Assembly: GCA_963693315.1 (NCBI GenBank)
Contig: OY856188.1
Location: forward strand, 102,116,462-102,180,461
Length of the DNA stretch: 64,000 nt
Source: Diogma glabrata
Taxonomy: Eukaryota; Arthropoda; Insecta; Diptera; Cylindrotomidae
Direction: 5' to 3'
In this document: positions 47,601 through 58,419 of the stretch, one piece after another
Numbering within the stretch: position 1 is the stretch's first letter
Layout: each line of letters begins with the position of its first letter
Notes under the pieces: generated by a model
Database searches by the model: none
Seen by the model: the letters and a program-made list of their open reading frames with translations, nothing else
Told to the model about the DNA's origin: nothing
Translations under genes and position numbers: made by a program

Positions 47601-48070
47601 TTATAACAACTTTATATCATTGTGAAGCATAAATCATTTTACCCTATGTAGGAGAAAAAAAACATTTTCATAGGGGCTTAAGCCTGCTTGAAAATAAACT
47701 TCTACTGCTATCATAGAAAAACTTTTCTATCCGTGCTATGTAGTCAGCATGCTTGAAGGCATATAGGACTTATAATATAATACACCCAAAGAATTAAGAG
47801 AATAGAGGAAGTGAAATTGATGTTAAAATTTGAAGTGCTTTTTGCACACTAATAAATGGTTACTAACACACATGCAGAGGCGCCGTAAATATTTTTATTA
47901 TTGCATTGCATTCCAAATTTAAGCCCCCAAAATTAATATAAAAAAAAGAGACACCATTACATAGAAAAGAAAAACAACAAACAGAAAAATAATTTCAATT
48001 CAATTCAATTGGCTTATTGAGACTTAAAATACTATCATAGTTACAAGATAAATTTACTAACATTTTTTTA
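44660..48070. other. Intergenic AT-rich region with small repeats
   Basis: No gene recognised. Contents: an inverted pair CACTCTGACT/AGTCAGAGTG (44930-44999); a degenerate TTCCAAAAATT-type repeat (45270-45600); a diverged tandem repeat of about 190 bp (units from ~45790 and ~45985); a perfect hairpin (46239-46261); an inverted pair GACGAAGGGA/TCCCTTCGTC (46580-46650); a GC-rich block (47018-47135). Confidence 0.5.
46239..46261. repeat. Perfect 10-bp hairpin
   Basis: CTCCTGACCA, loop TAC, TGGTCAGGAG. It is next to GTGCAAAAGCAC (46209-46220), a second small hairpin. No attached gene. Confidence 0.7.
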
Positions 48071-48078
48071 TTTTGAAT
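48071..48078. repeat. Left 8-bp TSD of hAT 1 (TTTTGAAT)
   Basis: It is identical to 50536-50543. Confidence 0.85.
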
Positions 48079-48599
48079 CAGGGTTACCAGACGTCCCGAT
48101 TATGTCGGGACTGTCCCGATTTCAAACATAGATTTCCGCGTCCCGATTTTCTTCAAAAAGTCCTGCAATGCGATTTAAATTCAACCTACAATAAGCACAC
48201 ACGAAACTGCATGCAAGAATCGTCTTATGTAATTTTTGATTACTTCTTTACTCGACATCTTGTAACTTTAGGACATTAGAATTTTTTAATCTCTGTGGGC
48301 ATTAATACAAAAGCGTTTGCTAAAAAAATAAACTTATAGTTTTTCCGCAAACACAAATACTGCGGTCATATGATTCCTTATGAAATATACTTTATTGCTT
48401 TGGCAAACATTTATGTGATTCGAATTATTATTATTCAAACTATTTTGTCTAAATATTTAATTGTTTTATTTAAACGTAAACAATTTAATAAGAATGTTTT
48501 AATAATAAAATAAAATAAATTTTTTTGAGGATTTGTAAGTTAGGGAAGAGAAACCGAGCCCGAGGGTCTGCAACCTACTTAGCCTTACAATTTGTTTTA

Positions 48600-49090
48600 A
48601 TTTTACGAATAAGAATAATTAATAAGATGGCACATTGAAGATCATAGGTTCAGATCAGAACTCAATATTTTATGGTCAGAAAAAAATTTCGAAAATGCTT
48701 GAGTGCAAGCAGTGGACAGCTTAGGCTTTTACAAGAAGTGATATGTCTTCAATAACAAATGTTGGACTTTTAACACTATTAAAATTAACAGATATGTATA
48801 AATTGTTAATACCCTAGGTGCTATTGTAGAAAGTTTTACAATTCGATTAACAAAAATGGTCGACATGGATGTACTAAGCCTCAAATTAAAAAGTTTTATT
48901 TCTGACAATGAGAAAAAAGAATTCTAACTTAAGAAATTGGTTGAATTTTTATAAAACTTCTATTTATTTTCTTAAAAATTGTTTGTTTCATTTGTTCGAT
49001 ACTGAATGTTAACTCGTTTGTAGAAAGAATGTTAAGTTTAATGCCCAACGAACGGCAAAAATCGTACGTATATTAGAAAATATAAAAGTC
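48600..49090 (+). pseudogene. Transposon coding remnant shared with 27120-27620
   Basis: Fragments such as MDVLSLKLKSFISDNEKK and NFYKTSIYFLKNCLFHLFDTEC are conserved at the amino-acid level with the opposite-strand copy at 27 kb (IDLLNIKLKTFISD), which suggests past coding function. Too short to name beyond 'hAT-associated'. Confidence 0.4.
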
Positions 49091-49589
49091 CGTGCCGTGC
49101 TTGTGGTGAAAAAAATCGGGATAGGTTGCCGAAGATGTAAAGAGTCTTCTGATAAAATACCCACATGCTTTTTTATTTTGTTTATTATTTACATACATAG
49201 AGTATTAAAATATTCACTGAAAACCAATTTCTTTTTCACCTTAAGAGCGGTTTATCGGTTTGGACAACCGAAAAGCGAGCTTTTTGTCTTAAATACGGAA
49301 ACTCGCAAACGCTTTTTAGGTTCAACAAACCATTTTTATTTAAAGAGGAAACACAAGTTTGATAGGTTTTTAACAACTAAACGGAATATGTTTTGCAAAT
49401 TTTTGAGTTTTAACTTGAAATTAATTTTTTCGGCAAACGGCTGTACAGTTTTACTTTACTGCCGCTAGGAAATTAGTAAAAATCTTACTTTTTTGACTGC
49501 GGCTGCAAAAGTAACGCCATTTTTATTTTATCGTACGGCGGCTGTAAAGTAGCATTTATTATTTGTTATTTTGTTATTTTTTCAAACAA

Positions 49590-49780
49590 ATTGTATAACT
49601 ATGACAACAAAAAATAAGTTCTCATTGGATTATGATATTTTGTATGTTACATTGTCGTATGTTACTATGACAACAAAACATAACAAACAGTTTCATTGGA
49701 TAATGTAATTTTAGATTGTTGTATAACTGTGACAACAAAATAACAACTATTTCAATTGGATTATGAAATTTTGAAAAGGC
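49590..49780. repeat. Three degenerate tandem units (about 65 bp) in hAT 1
   Basis: The phrase ACTATGACAACAAAA…CATTGGATTATG..ATTTT recurs at ~49600, ~49667 and ~49727. Confidence 0.65.
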
Positions 49781-50535
49781 TGCTTTGATAAAAAAATTTT
49801 ATTCAAACAAATTTAAATGTTTTTTTCTCTTTTTTGGAAGTAATTATGACGATAAAAATTCATATTTATAAAAATTTTGATGTGTTAATTTCATATTTAT
49901 AAAAAACTATTGACTCAACACAAAAAGTATCATTTTAGCTCCTAATTAAATAATGTACTATTATTTACTAATTAAATTCCATTTTTTTAAATTTTAACTT
50001 TTTTATCCCGACTTGGGGTGCGTTCCACTAAGATTTCACAACGCTCAAAATGACCCTTCATCTGTTCCACTTGACGACGACGGTCGTTGTGGTCGTGGTG
50101 AAAACGTCACTCACGACGTCATAATTTTCGCTCACATCAAGCTCTCAACGACCCATCTCAAAAGGTGGGTTGAAGTGAGTTTTGATAAGTTTGGCGCCAT
50201 TTTTTAAATTTAAAGATGGCGAAAACAAAAGTAAATTTGTATAAATCTTTTTTTACTCAAAATAATTTTCATACAAATTTGGATCTCATTTTTACTCATG
50301 TTTTTTTATGGTGCATGCACCATAATTATTAAATTTTATTGTCAAGACTTACAAATTGTAGCTTCTATTTTGTTCAAACTCGCCATGTGTATTTTTGACG
50401 TCAACGCCTAAAACGGTCACATAATCCATTCCACTTGAGTTTTCAATTGTAAAGCTCAAAAGCAAGTAGAACGGAAAAAACAGCGGTCGTGAGCGTGATT
50501 GTCTTGAGTGCTTAGTGGAAAATCTGGTAGCCCTG

Positions 50536-50543
50536 TTTTGAAT
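50536..50543. repeat. Right 8-bp TSD of hAT 1 (TTTTGAAT)
   Basis: It is identical to 48071-48078. Confidence 0.85.
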
Positions 50544-50919
50544 TGACATTTTAAAATATAATTATGCACCGACAAAATGGTGTCTAGTGTAACAAATTTT
50601 TATTTATAAAATTGTATATTAATCAATTTAGCAATCTATTTTTAATTTCAGAATTATCAAACTAAATTTGAATTTATTTCAATAAGGCTTGCTCAGGGCT
50701 TAATAAACAATCTGATTAGCATCAAGTGCTATAACTTAATTAACTTAACCTAACTTAAGATAAGATAATAATAATATGCAGTTTATTCAGTCAAATAAAG
50801 ACAGGACATATATAAATTAAACTTAAATTAATCTTATGTCGTGTTCTTTGACTTGATCGAAAAAAGATTGATTTATTTGCTTGCCAACAAACAGCATAAA
50901 ATAAATAAATCTATAAAAT

Positions 50920-51195
50920 AGAACCGTTTTCTATCGTTTCCTATGCGGTTTTTGAATGAAAATGAATGGGACTGTTTCGTTTTTTTCCGATAGAATGTTT
51001 GTATCACTTTAATCGTTTGTGGTAGATTATCTGAATCGTTTCCTATGGGATATTTCATATTATTTTCTTTTCTGTTAATTCCTATCCGTTCTGATCGTTT
51101 CTTATCGTAAAAGGCGAATTTTAGTGCAATATCCTATCGTTTTAAATCGTTTTCAATGGATTTTTTCACATTATTTTTTTTTTCTGTTTAGAAAT
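50920..51195. repeat. Degenerate tandem repeat, unit about 105 bp
   Basis: ATCGTTTCCTATGGGATATTTCATATTATTTT…TTTTCTGTT at 51039 recurs at 51144 with differences, and parts recur at ~50930. The CCTATCGTTT phrase is scattered throughout. Non-coding; 50544-50920 has nothing identified. Confidence 0.6.
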
Positions 51196-51731
51196 TTATT
51201 ACAAAACTAACACGAAACATCAATACGTTGCCGGAAAATCATAACAGATCATAAATTAATATAACTTAGTGAAAAGATCATGGGTAGCGGAATCCGAAAT
51301 TCGACGTCCACGCCGTGCTGCCTGGGTAATGCTGACAGAATTAGGTTGGTGTATTGGAGACAAGCAGAGTAAAAACTGCTTAGTCAATGACGCTACATTA
51401 CGGCGAATTGGCGCCTTAAAACCAATGCGACTCAAGCGTCTGTTCTCCATGTCAGGGGCGGCTTGGAGCGGGCGTCTGTCTTGGATCAAGAGGCTTGCTA
51501 TATAAACATGTAAAAAGGTTGTTTCTGGTAACCTTAAGATGCAGAACGAACCCATTCACGACAATTTGGGTTGGGCCTAAAGTTAACACCCTAACCCCGG
51601 AAAAAAAACTTAGTTAAATTTGGAAATCAGAAAGAGAATAACATACCTGGATTTCAAAATAGAATTTTACCTGGACGTGAAAAAGGACCAGGCTACCGAA
51701 TCGGAACCGTGCGAAGCCTGAGGCTCCTGAT

Positions 51732-52387
51732 CCCAGTGAACACAAGACGTAAATATGACATCACACAAACGTCATATATATGTGATGTAGTTGTTACGTA
51801 AATTTGACATAAAAATGACACTCGTCATGACTATATCCTGGTATCATTTATATGATGCTTTCATGACATCACACTGATCTTAAATTTGACTTCGATATGA
51901 TATCATAATTTGGACTTAAATATGACCTTATTATGATTTTGTTAAATTTCACTAGAGGTATATCCATTTTAATTGTATATAGTTTGAAAAATTTTGCGTA
52001 TATTTAGTTATTGCTTCCAAGCAGGTTATAGAATCCTAGCAGGTACGTAATGAGTAGTGACCAATGAATGACTGACGGGTAAGCGTTTTTGTTATAAATT
52101 TGTTTTTCAATTGTTGGAAAATTTTTTTTTAATTAAAAATATAATACATCACAAAAAAAAAATTAAATTACTATGATATCATCCTTATACCATAACAACG
52201 TCACAAATATCTCCACAGACATCACATTTATGTCACAGTTATATCATTATTGTTATGTCATGCTCTTACGTAAACAAGTGGGAAATAATGATATACATAT
52301 GGCTTATATATGACCTAGATCTTACATAAGACGTGACTTAGCGTGATGTCATTTTGATATCACAATGACGTAAATGTGTTTTCTGGG
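51732..52387. mobile_element. Palindrome-rich MITE in LINE 2
   Basis: The ends CCCAGTGAACACA and, in reverse, CCCAGAAAACACA are inverted repeats continuing into ACGT…TGACATCA-like sequence. GAT flanks both sides (51729-51731, 52388-52390). The LINE endonuclease frame is recognisable on both sides. The interior is packed with TGACATCA/TGATGTCA/TGACGT motifs in both orientations. No coding. Confidence 0.7.
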
Positions 52388-53497
52388 GATGCTCTTATAA
52401 CTCTAGAAACAGAGGCTCAGAGGTATAGGATAGATATCATTGCTATGCCAGACATTAGACAGCCGATAATCGGAAAACAATATTTGGATAGTCACTATCT
52501 ATACTGTAGTGGTCATCCTTCTCGAAAAGAATTTGAAACTGGCTTTCTTGTTGGTGCACGCATACAAGAAGCCGTGATGACATTCACCCCGGTCAGTGAG
52601 AGGATCTGCTACCTACGGGTACGCGGTACATATAACAATATTTCTCTTATTTCCGTGCATGCACCTACTGAAGCTAAGACCGTCGACGAGAAGGATAATT
52701 TCTACATAGCACTGGAAGATGTTAGGAAGCAAACACCAACACGTGACTGCATTATGGTGCAAGGTGACTTTAATGGGCAGGTTGGAAGAGATATCTCTTA
52801 TGGAAATGTGGTGGGTCCCAACAGCTTGCATTTGAATTCGAATGATAATGGTGAGAGAATGACTGAGTTTGCATTATCAAATAATTTGAGAATTGCCAGT
52901 ACGTTCTTTCCGAATCGATCGATTCATAAGCAGACTTGGGTCTCACCGAATGGAAATACTCGAAATCAAATTGATCACGTTCTAGTAACAACACGTTTCT
53001 TTTCGAGCGTTCCGGATGTGAGACCCTTTAGAGGTGCATACATTGGAAGTGACCACTTCCTTGTATGTGCAACGGTAAGGTTCCACTTCCCAAATCCAGG
53101 CATTTCAAAATTCAATCAACCGAAACGTTTTAACATCTCATCATTAAAGAATGCTGAAACAGAAGAGAGATATCAAATCCATATTGCCGAAACATTGGAG
53201 AAATCAGAAACCATTAATGGAGACGTCGATAAGTCATGGTATTTGCTCAAAGATGCTGTTTTAAGCGCTGCTGAGGGAATACTTGGACGACCACAGAACC
53301 ACTCCCAGAAGCCATGGATGGATCAAGCATGCCTTGATGCTATTCAATACAAAAGAGATTGCTATCTGAAGTGTCTACAAGGACGCAACACCAAGTCCAC
53401 GAAGGAGAACTATAAACTGGCAAGACAAGCCGTTACAAAGTTATGTAGACGAACGAAGAGAGAATGGTGGAAGGTGAGGAGAGATAGAAGAGTGTGA
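52376..53497 (+). pseudogene. RTE LINE 2 endonuclease and linker
   Basis: 373 codons. Endonuclease motifs: VQGDFNGQVGRD (~125), NQIDHVLVTTRF (~200) and YIGSDHFLVCATV (~223). At the first catalytic position the usual …QE.RW reads MPDIRQP, so the metal-binding Glu looks replaced. The first four codons come from the MITE end, so the Met is not the true start. The linker (EERYQIHIAETLEKSE…KPWMDQACLDAIQYKRDCYLKCL) follows and the frame ends at 53497. Confidence 0.75.
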
Positions 53498-53589
53498 GGT
53501 GTGAGGAGATATAAAGCTTCAATAAGGAACATCAATCGCGTAACTTCTTTCAACAGGTTAAAACCTTAAAGAAGGGCCCTCAAACTAGA

Positions 53590-55260
53590 TTGACTGCTAT
53601 TCAAAACGAAGATGGGGAGCTACAAGTAGACCTTAAAAATATTTTAGATACTTGGGCCGCTTATTTTGAGAATCTTCTCAACTTAAGTGACCAGCAACAA
53701 GTCGGGCGACGAGCAAAGCTTATTCGTGCGTCAAAGGTACATGTAGACGAACCAACCAAAGAGGAATTCGAAGCGGCGCTGTCAAAATTAAAATGCAATA
53801 AAGCACCTGGTATCGACGATATAACATCCGAAATGATTGTACATGGTGGTGAAACTCTATCCTCAAGATTGTATGAACTTGTTCAAATGATCTGGAGGAC
53901 TGAAACCATGACACAGGACTGGAACACAGCTATGCTGATACCAATCCATAAAAAAGGTAATCGCCTACAATGTGCAAACTACAGAGGAATCGCTCTCCTC
54001 TGCACAGCATATAAGATCTTTTCCTACATTTTGCTATCCAAAATCAATCCTTTTACTGAACAACTGTTTGGAGACTATCAGTGTGGTTTCCGGCGTGGCC
54101 GAGGTACCACCGATGCACTTTTCTCGATAAGGATGATTTTGGAAAAGTGTCGAGAGTTCAACATACCTGTGCACCAACTTTGATTTCAGGCAGGCCTACG
54201 ACTCTCTCGAACGAGAGACTCTATGGTCTGCTCTGGTGTCAATGGGAACTCCTGGTAAACTGGTATCACTATGCAAAATGACAGTACAGAACTCTCAATG
54301 CTGTGTACGAGTAGAGAACGAAAAATCTAAGTTTTTTAAAGTAGACTCCGGTTTAAGACAAGGTAATGCTATCTCTCCTATACTTTTTAATTTAGCCTTG
54401 GAATATGTGTGCCGTCAAAAGAAACTACCGACTAATAACAATATCTTATCAATAAACTCAGTATAGCTGATTGCTTACGCTGATGATGCAGTCATCCTCG
54501 GCCGAAGTGAAGCTGTTATGAGTGAGACTTTCAAGTCGCTTGAGAGTGGTGCTAGAAAAATTGGTCTGCAAATGAACTACAACAAAACCAAACATATGAA
54601 TGTTTCAAGAGAGGCAGAGAAGAAAGATTTTATGTGCGGCGATGAACGAATTGAGGGAGTTGAATCTTTTAAATATTTGGGATCAATGCTTGACTCAAAC
54701 AAGAGCATGCTTACAGATATAAAAGCTCGAATCGCTGCAGGTAATCGAACTTTCTACTCAATTAAACCTCTCCTTGGATCACCGTATGTATTAACTAACA
54801 CCAAGCTCAAGTTATACAAGACATTGATTAGACCGGTTGTGATGTATGGGTCACAAACGTGGACCTTTTCTCAAAATGACGAATCGCATTTATCTGTATT
54901 TGAGCGTAAGATCCTACGCTACATTTTTGGTCCACTTAAGACAGACGATGGAGAGTATGAACCCGGTATAACTTTGAGATCAGATACCTTCTTGAGGGTC
55001 CTGATATAATAGGTTGTATCCGTTCTAATAGGATTGCTTGATTTGGGCATGTTCTACGAGACGATTCACAGTCTGGAATGATTAGAAAAATGTACGTTAA
55101 TACCACAGGGAGTGGGTGACCGCGAGGTAGACCACGACTACAACGTAATAAACGACCTTAAAAAAATCGGCTGCCATGGTAATTATGTCGCTGTTGCGAA
55201 TGACCGTGATGAATATTCAAAGCTGATCAACCTGGCAACGCTCCTACATGGAGCATGAAC
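53590..55260 (+). pseudogene. RTE LINE 2 reverse transcriptase and C-terminus
   Basis: Pieces in three frames: CNKAPGIDDITSEM, WNTAMLIPIHKKGNRLQCANYRG and YQCGFRRGRGTTDALFSIRMILE (53590-54183); after a frameshift DFRQAY and SGLRQGNAISPILFNLALEYV (to 54466, stop); YADD at 54475-54486; ESFKYLGSMLDSNKSM…LYKTLIRPVVMYGSQTW (54518-55009); then a shifted GHVLRDDSQ and GRPRLQ tail. Dead copy. Confidence 0.8.
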
Positions 55261-55547
55261 GCCGTTAAAAAAAAAAAAAAAAAAAAATAGAGGAACATCC
55301 ATCCTATTAATGAAATAAAGAAAAGTTCAGCAAACCATTAACTAGTAGTAGGTTAGTTGTAAGTTGTTATGTATTGTTGAGATGAGTGATGAAATAATTT
55401 TTGTTATATTGTATTAGTGTTATTATTAGTATTATTTTTGAAGCTAGTCATGTTAGGCTTTTTTCTTACATTTTTTTTCTGATCAAATTGTAAATAAGAC
55501 AGTCTTAATTTGTGTATTTTTTTGCCGAAATAAATAAATAGATAATA

Positions 55548-55698
55548 GTGAATTCTTTTCTATCTGTTCGGTAGAAGTTCCAACACAGAATTGACGAGAT
55601 TTGTATTCTTTTGTAAAAAAAGCAATACAAAAAAAACAAATTTCGATAATCCGGAGTCGGAACTTGTACCGAACAAGTAGAAAAGACTTCACTATAAA
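55548..55698. repeat. Inverted-repeat hairpin (MITE-like)
   Basis: TCTTTTCTATCTGTTCGGTA…AAGTTCC (55553 onward) pairs with GGAACTTGTACCGAAC…TAGAAAAGAC (to 55690), with arms of about 55 bp and a short A-rich loop. The rest of 55288-56020 has no feature. Confidence 0.65.
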
Positions 55699-56023
55699 TT
55701 TTATGGAAACAGAGTATAACATTTAACGAATGTAATCATCAGTTTTTGACAGATAAATTTGTTTATTTTAATTTTAAGAATTTAGAGTTGGACGATGATT
55801 TAAAGTGTTGTTATTTAATCATAATTTGATATATTTGTTTTGATGATATACTCTTAATAAGTAGAAGTGCAATTATTATTAGAAATTGCTAAAAATTGAT
55901 ACACAAATGAATTTGAAACCTGTTAATCGAAAGGTTAGGTTTTTTACAGTTTGACATGTCTCTAATTACATTGCATTGTATGCATAAAATGCAGACCTAG
56001 CAAAATTTATTTTATCATTTTAG

Positions 56024-56101
56024 CGCAACCACACATTACCTAAACCAGATAAAGAATTCAGTTCCCATGCTATTGAAGAAAGTGATGATTTGCAACAAAA
56101 G
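56024..56101 (+). CDS. Gene 2 exon a
   Basis: Acceptor ATTTTAG, donor GTAAAG, 78 nt: RNHTLPKPDKEFSSHAIEES then DDLQQK. Confidence 0.55.
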
Positions 56102-58419
56102 GTAAAGAACAATATTTATTAAATTTTAAACATATATCTGTCTATTGGTAACACTTGTTGCTTTTTGTTTTGGATATGCAGCTTAAAGGAATTATGGAGG
56201 CAACAATTAAAAACGAACAGTATGAGGCTCAAAAAATATTATATTTAACCGATACTAATTCGTTTTGGGTAAATTATCATCATTTAAAAAATTTGAAATG
56301 TTTTTTAAAATTTAAATAGACTGTTTTTAAAATTTATTCAACTTCGAAGAGTTTGATGGATATATTTGTTTGACTTAGTTTTTAGGTCTATAGTCTTCAT
56401 TAATAAAATTTTTGCGAACAAGTGTGTGAGCTGCCCCTGTATCCAACGTGATAAAACAACTCTTGCTATCTATTTCTCACTTGACACGTAAGCGTTTTCC
56501 GTTTTCAGCCACTCCAGAAGTTTGGATGCATGTAACTTCTTTTTCATTCCTTTGTTCCACCATTTGTTCTATACATTGTGTCCGTTTAATAGGAGAATAA
56601 GATCTTGCATGTTCTCTGTCCCAGCAGTCTTGTGATTCCTGCTCTGTCCCAGCAGTCCAGCCAAGTTTTATCACATATTCAACACCGGATTTTCCTTCTG
56701 CTATTTCTGAACTGTGCATGCTCTTCCATTGAACTTATGTGAATAGAAACCAGCGATCATCCTATGTCATGGAATGTTGCCTTTGATATTACTGTAGCTG
56801 ACTTGCGTTTCAGGGTATCTATTTCCGCCAGTGAAAGCATCTATCTTGATTCGTTCCATATAATCTTGAAATGTATTTCTATGTGTTATGTATAAGACGC
56901 TCGATTGCAAATAGAAACTCAGACTTTCTCTTAGTCGTTGATAGCGACCCTTTAACTCAATTCTGTATATCTCCTGTTTGTCATCACTCCATACTTGCGT
57001 TCTAAAGCCTTCATTATTTCAGCCTTTCATTGTAGCCTTTTCGATCTCTGTCGTCACTATTAAAGCTGCAACACGATGCGTTTCATTTCACTTATTTTGC
57101 TCAGCATAATATTAAATTGGAATATGAAAATACCAATTGATGATGTTCGTCGTTTGGTGGAGGGATTAACGTTATTCCTTGTATCTGTAAACTGGGTTTG
57201 ATCAAATTTATTGTTTCAGACCGCCATGTTTGCCTTTACATCTGCTTTCATCTCGTTCTATATTTGGTTCATACTGAAACTCATATTCTGCATCAAACCC
57301 ATTAACTGTAAAGTGGTTGATTGTTGGTATGACTTGCCTCGTTGCTTCTACGGCACCATCTTTGTCCTTACTACTTCCTGCTTCGGGATTTTCATCTGCT
57401 TCTTCTTGACCAAAAAGACATTTCTCTGGATTAAATCCGGCTACTTCCATAACTTTTATTAATCTTCCTTTCAACTCATTCTTGGTGGCTGTTTTTGAAT
57501 GATTCCTTTTCTCCAATTCTCTCTTCAGATCTTGACCTTTTATATCATTTAAATCTATTTTATTTTGATCAAGTTTGATCTTCAATTCAACTCGCCTAAT
57601 AATAAACTGCAAACCTCGGGATGAGGTTGACATTACTTCAACTTTTTCAGTGTATGTTTGAACTTTTTCTTTTGATACTTGTATGAGATTGGCTGTGAAT
57701 AAAATAGCATACAAACCTCGGTAGAAAGTTTCATATCTGCCTCGCGCTCTAAATGCCACATCTAAATTTAACTAAGCCCTCGGCGGAAATGAAATACTCA
57801 ACCACAGTATGGAATAAACTATTGTCCGACCAAGATTTTACATTAATCAATTTGAACTTAACTTTTTAGAATAATAAAGTAAACCAAACAAATAAAACAA
57901 CTTCAATAGAAAATAATAACGATGAGTTTGATGTGTTGCTAACATTGGTAGGTGATAATACTTTTACTTAAAACGAAATAAAGATGATTGGAATTGCTAT
58001 TATTATTTTTAGGTAAAAAATAAAACGGAACAAAAAATTAAAAATCTTATAGATGCAGTTGAAACAACAAAACCATCGTGTTCTTCACCAGTACCATCGA
58101 AAGATAATGTTATGGAATTGCTAATAAAACAATCTGTAAGTTGTTTCGATATTTTCTTTTTGTTTTGTCACAACGTTTTTATGTAGTTTGTTAATTTAAT
58201 TATATTCTTTTGTTTTTTTCTATATTTCTGTAAATACCAATCGATTGCCAAATCTTTGGTGAATTTTGAATGAAGTTTTAAATAGTGTCCAATGAAATAT
58301 CTACCCTAAGGTAAAGAATTACTTTTATTTTTGTATTCTAGGATAATAACAATGACAGCACCATAAACATTAATTATGTTAAAAATAATCGTAATGGCGA
58401 AGAAGAAGAAAAGATAAAG
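56024..58419 (+). CDS. Gene 2: chain of five phase-0 exons (partial)
   Basis: Exons 56024-56101 (26 codons), 56182-56268 (29), 57870-57947 (26), 58013-58135 (41) and 58342-58419 (26) all have AG acceptors, GT donors and phase 0. The product is hydrophilic and Asn/Lys/Glu-rich (EESDDLQQK; MEATIKNEQYEAQ; IENNNDEFDVLL; CSSPVPSKDNVMELL; EEEEKIK). No domain is recognised and no start codon exon is found; the 3' end is uncertain (possible terminal exon 58935-58979). The exon style and the …LQQ-K/N-…I-x-x-E-A phrase recall exons 1-2 of gene 1, so it may be the 5' part of a related gene. That is inference. Confidence 0.55.
56182..56268 (+). CDS. Gene 2 exon b
   Basis: Acceptor ATATGCAG, donor GTAAAT, 87 nt: LKGIMEATIKNEQYEAQKIL then YLTDTNSFW; likely helical. 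A 1.6-kb intron with a Ty3 remnant follows. Confidence 0.55.
56370..57760 (-). pseudogene. Ty3/gypsy gag-protease remnant in gene 2 intron
   Basis: On the minus strand: a gag-like frame (57208-57759) with a SAP-like segment DIKGQDLKRELEKRNHSKTA and an acidic region; a capsid-type region with stops (56740-57200, ELKGRYQRLRESL); CWDREHARSY (56477-56719); and the protease active site ITLDTGAAHTLV at about 56400-56450. RT and LTRs are absent. SAP-gag gypsy elements are known in arthropods. Confidence 0.6.
57870..57947 (+). CDS. Gene 2 exon c
   Basis: Acceptor TTTTTAG, donor GTAGGT, 78 nt: NNKVNQTNKTTSIENNNDEF then DVLLTL. Confidence 0.5.
58013..58135 (+). CDS. Gene 2 exon d
   Basis: Acceptor ATTTTTAG, donor GTAAGT, 123 nt: a Lys-rich start, a Ser/Pro stretch and MELLIKQS at the end. 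Only 65 bp separate it from exon c. Confidence 0.55.
58342..58419 (+). CDS. Gene 2 exon e
   Basis: Acceptor ATTCTAG, donor GTAAGA, 78 nt: DNNNDSTINI…NGEEEEKIK. The next 500 bp contain only a weak candidate terminal exon (58935-58979, acceptor ATTTTAG, 14 codons and TAA). Confidence 0.55.

Larger units (their letters stand above)
48079..50535. mobile_element. hAT transposon 1 (2457 bp)
   Basis: The terminal inverted repeats CAGGGTTACCAGA (48079-48091) and TCTGGTAGCCCTG (50523-50535) differ at one base. They are flanked by perfect TTTTGAAT 8-bp duplications. The interior has decayed coding blocks on the + strand (48600-49090), a 123-codon open stretch (49097-49468) with no known motif, tandem repeats (49590-49780) and a possible nested element (50025-50520). 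No complete transposase, so non-autonomous. Confidence 0.85.
51240..55287 (+). mobile_element. RTE-like LINE 2, near full length, interrupted by a MITE
   Basis: A presumed 5' UTR (51240-51640, less AT-rich) is followed by the endonuclease start RIGTVRSL (~51690), a 656-bp MITE (51732-52387), the rest of the endonuclease (to ~53080), linker, RT (53590-54500) and C-terminal domain (to ~55260), then A20 (55267-55287). Many stops and frameshifts. It is related to LINE 1 at 4512-6764 but ends in poly-A rather than (AG)n, so a separate family. Confidence 0.8.
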
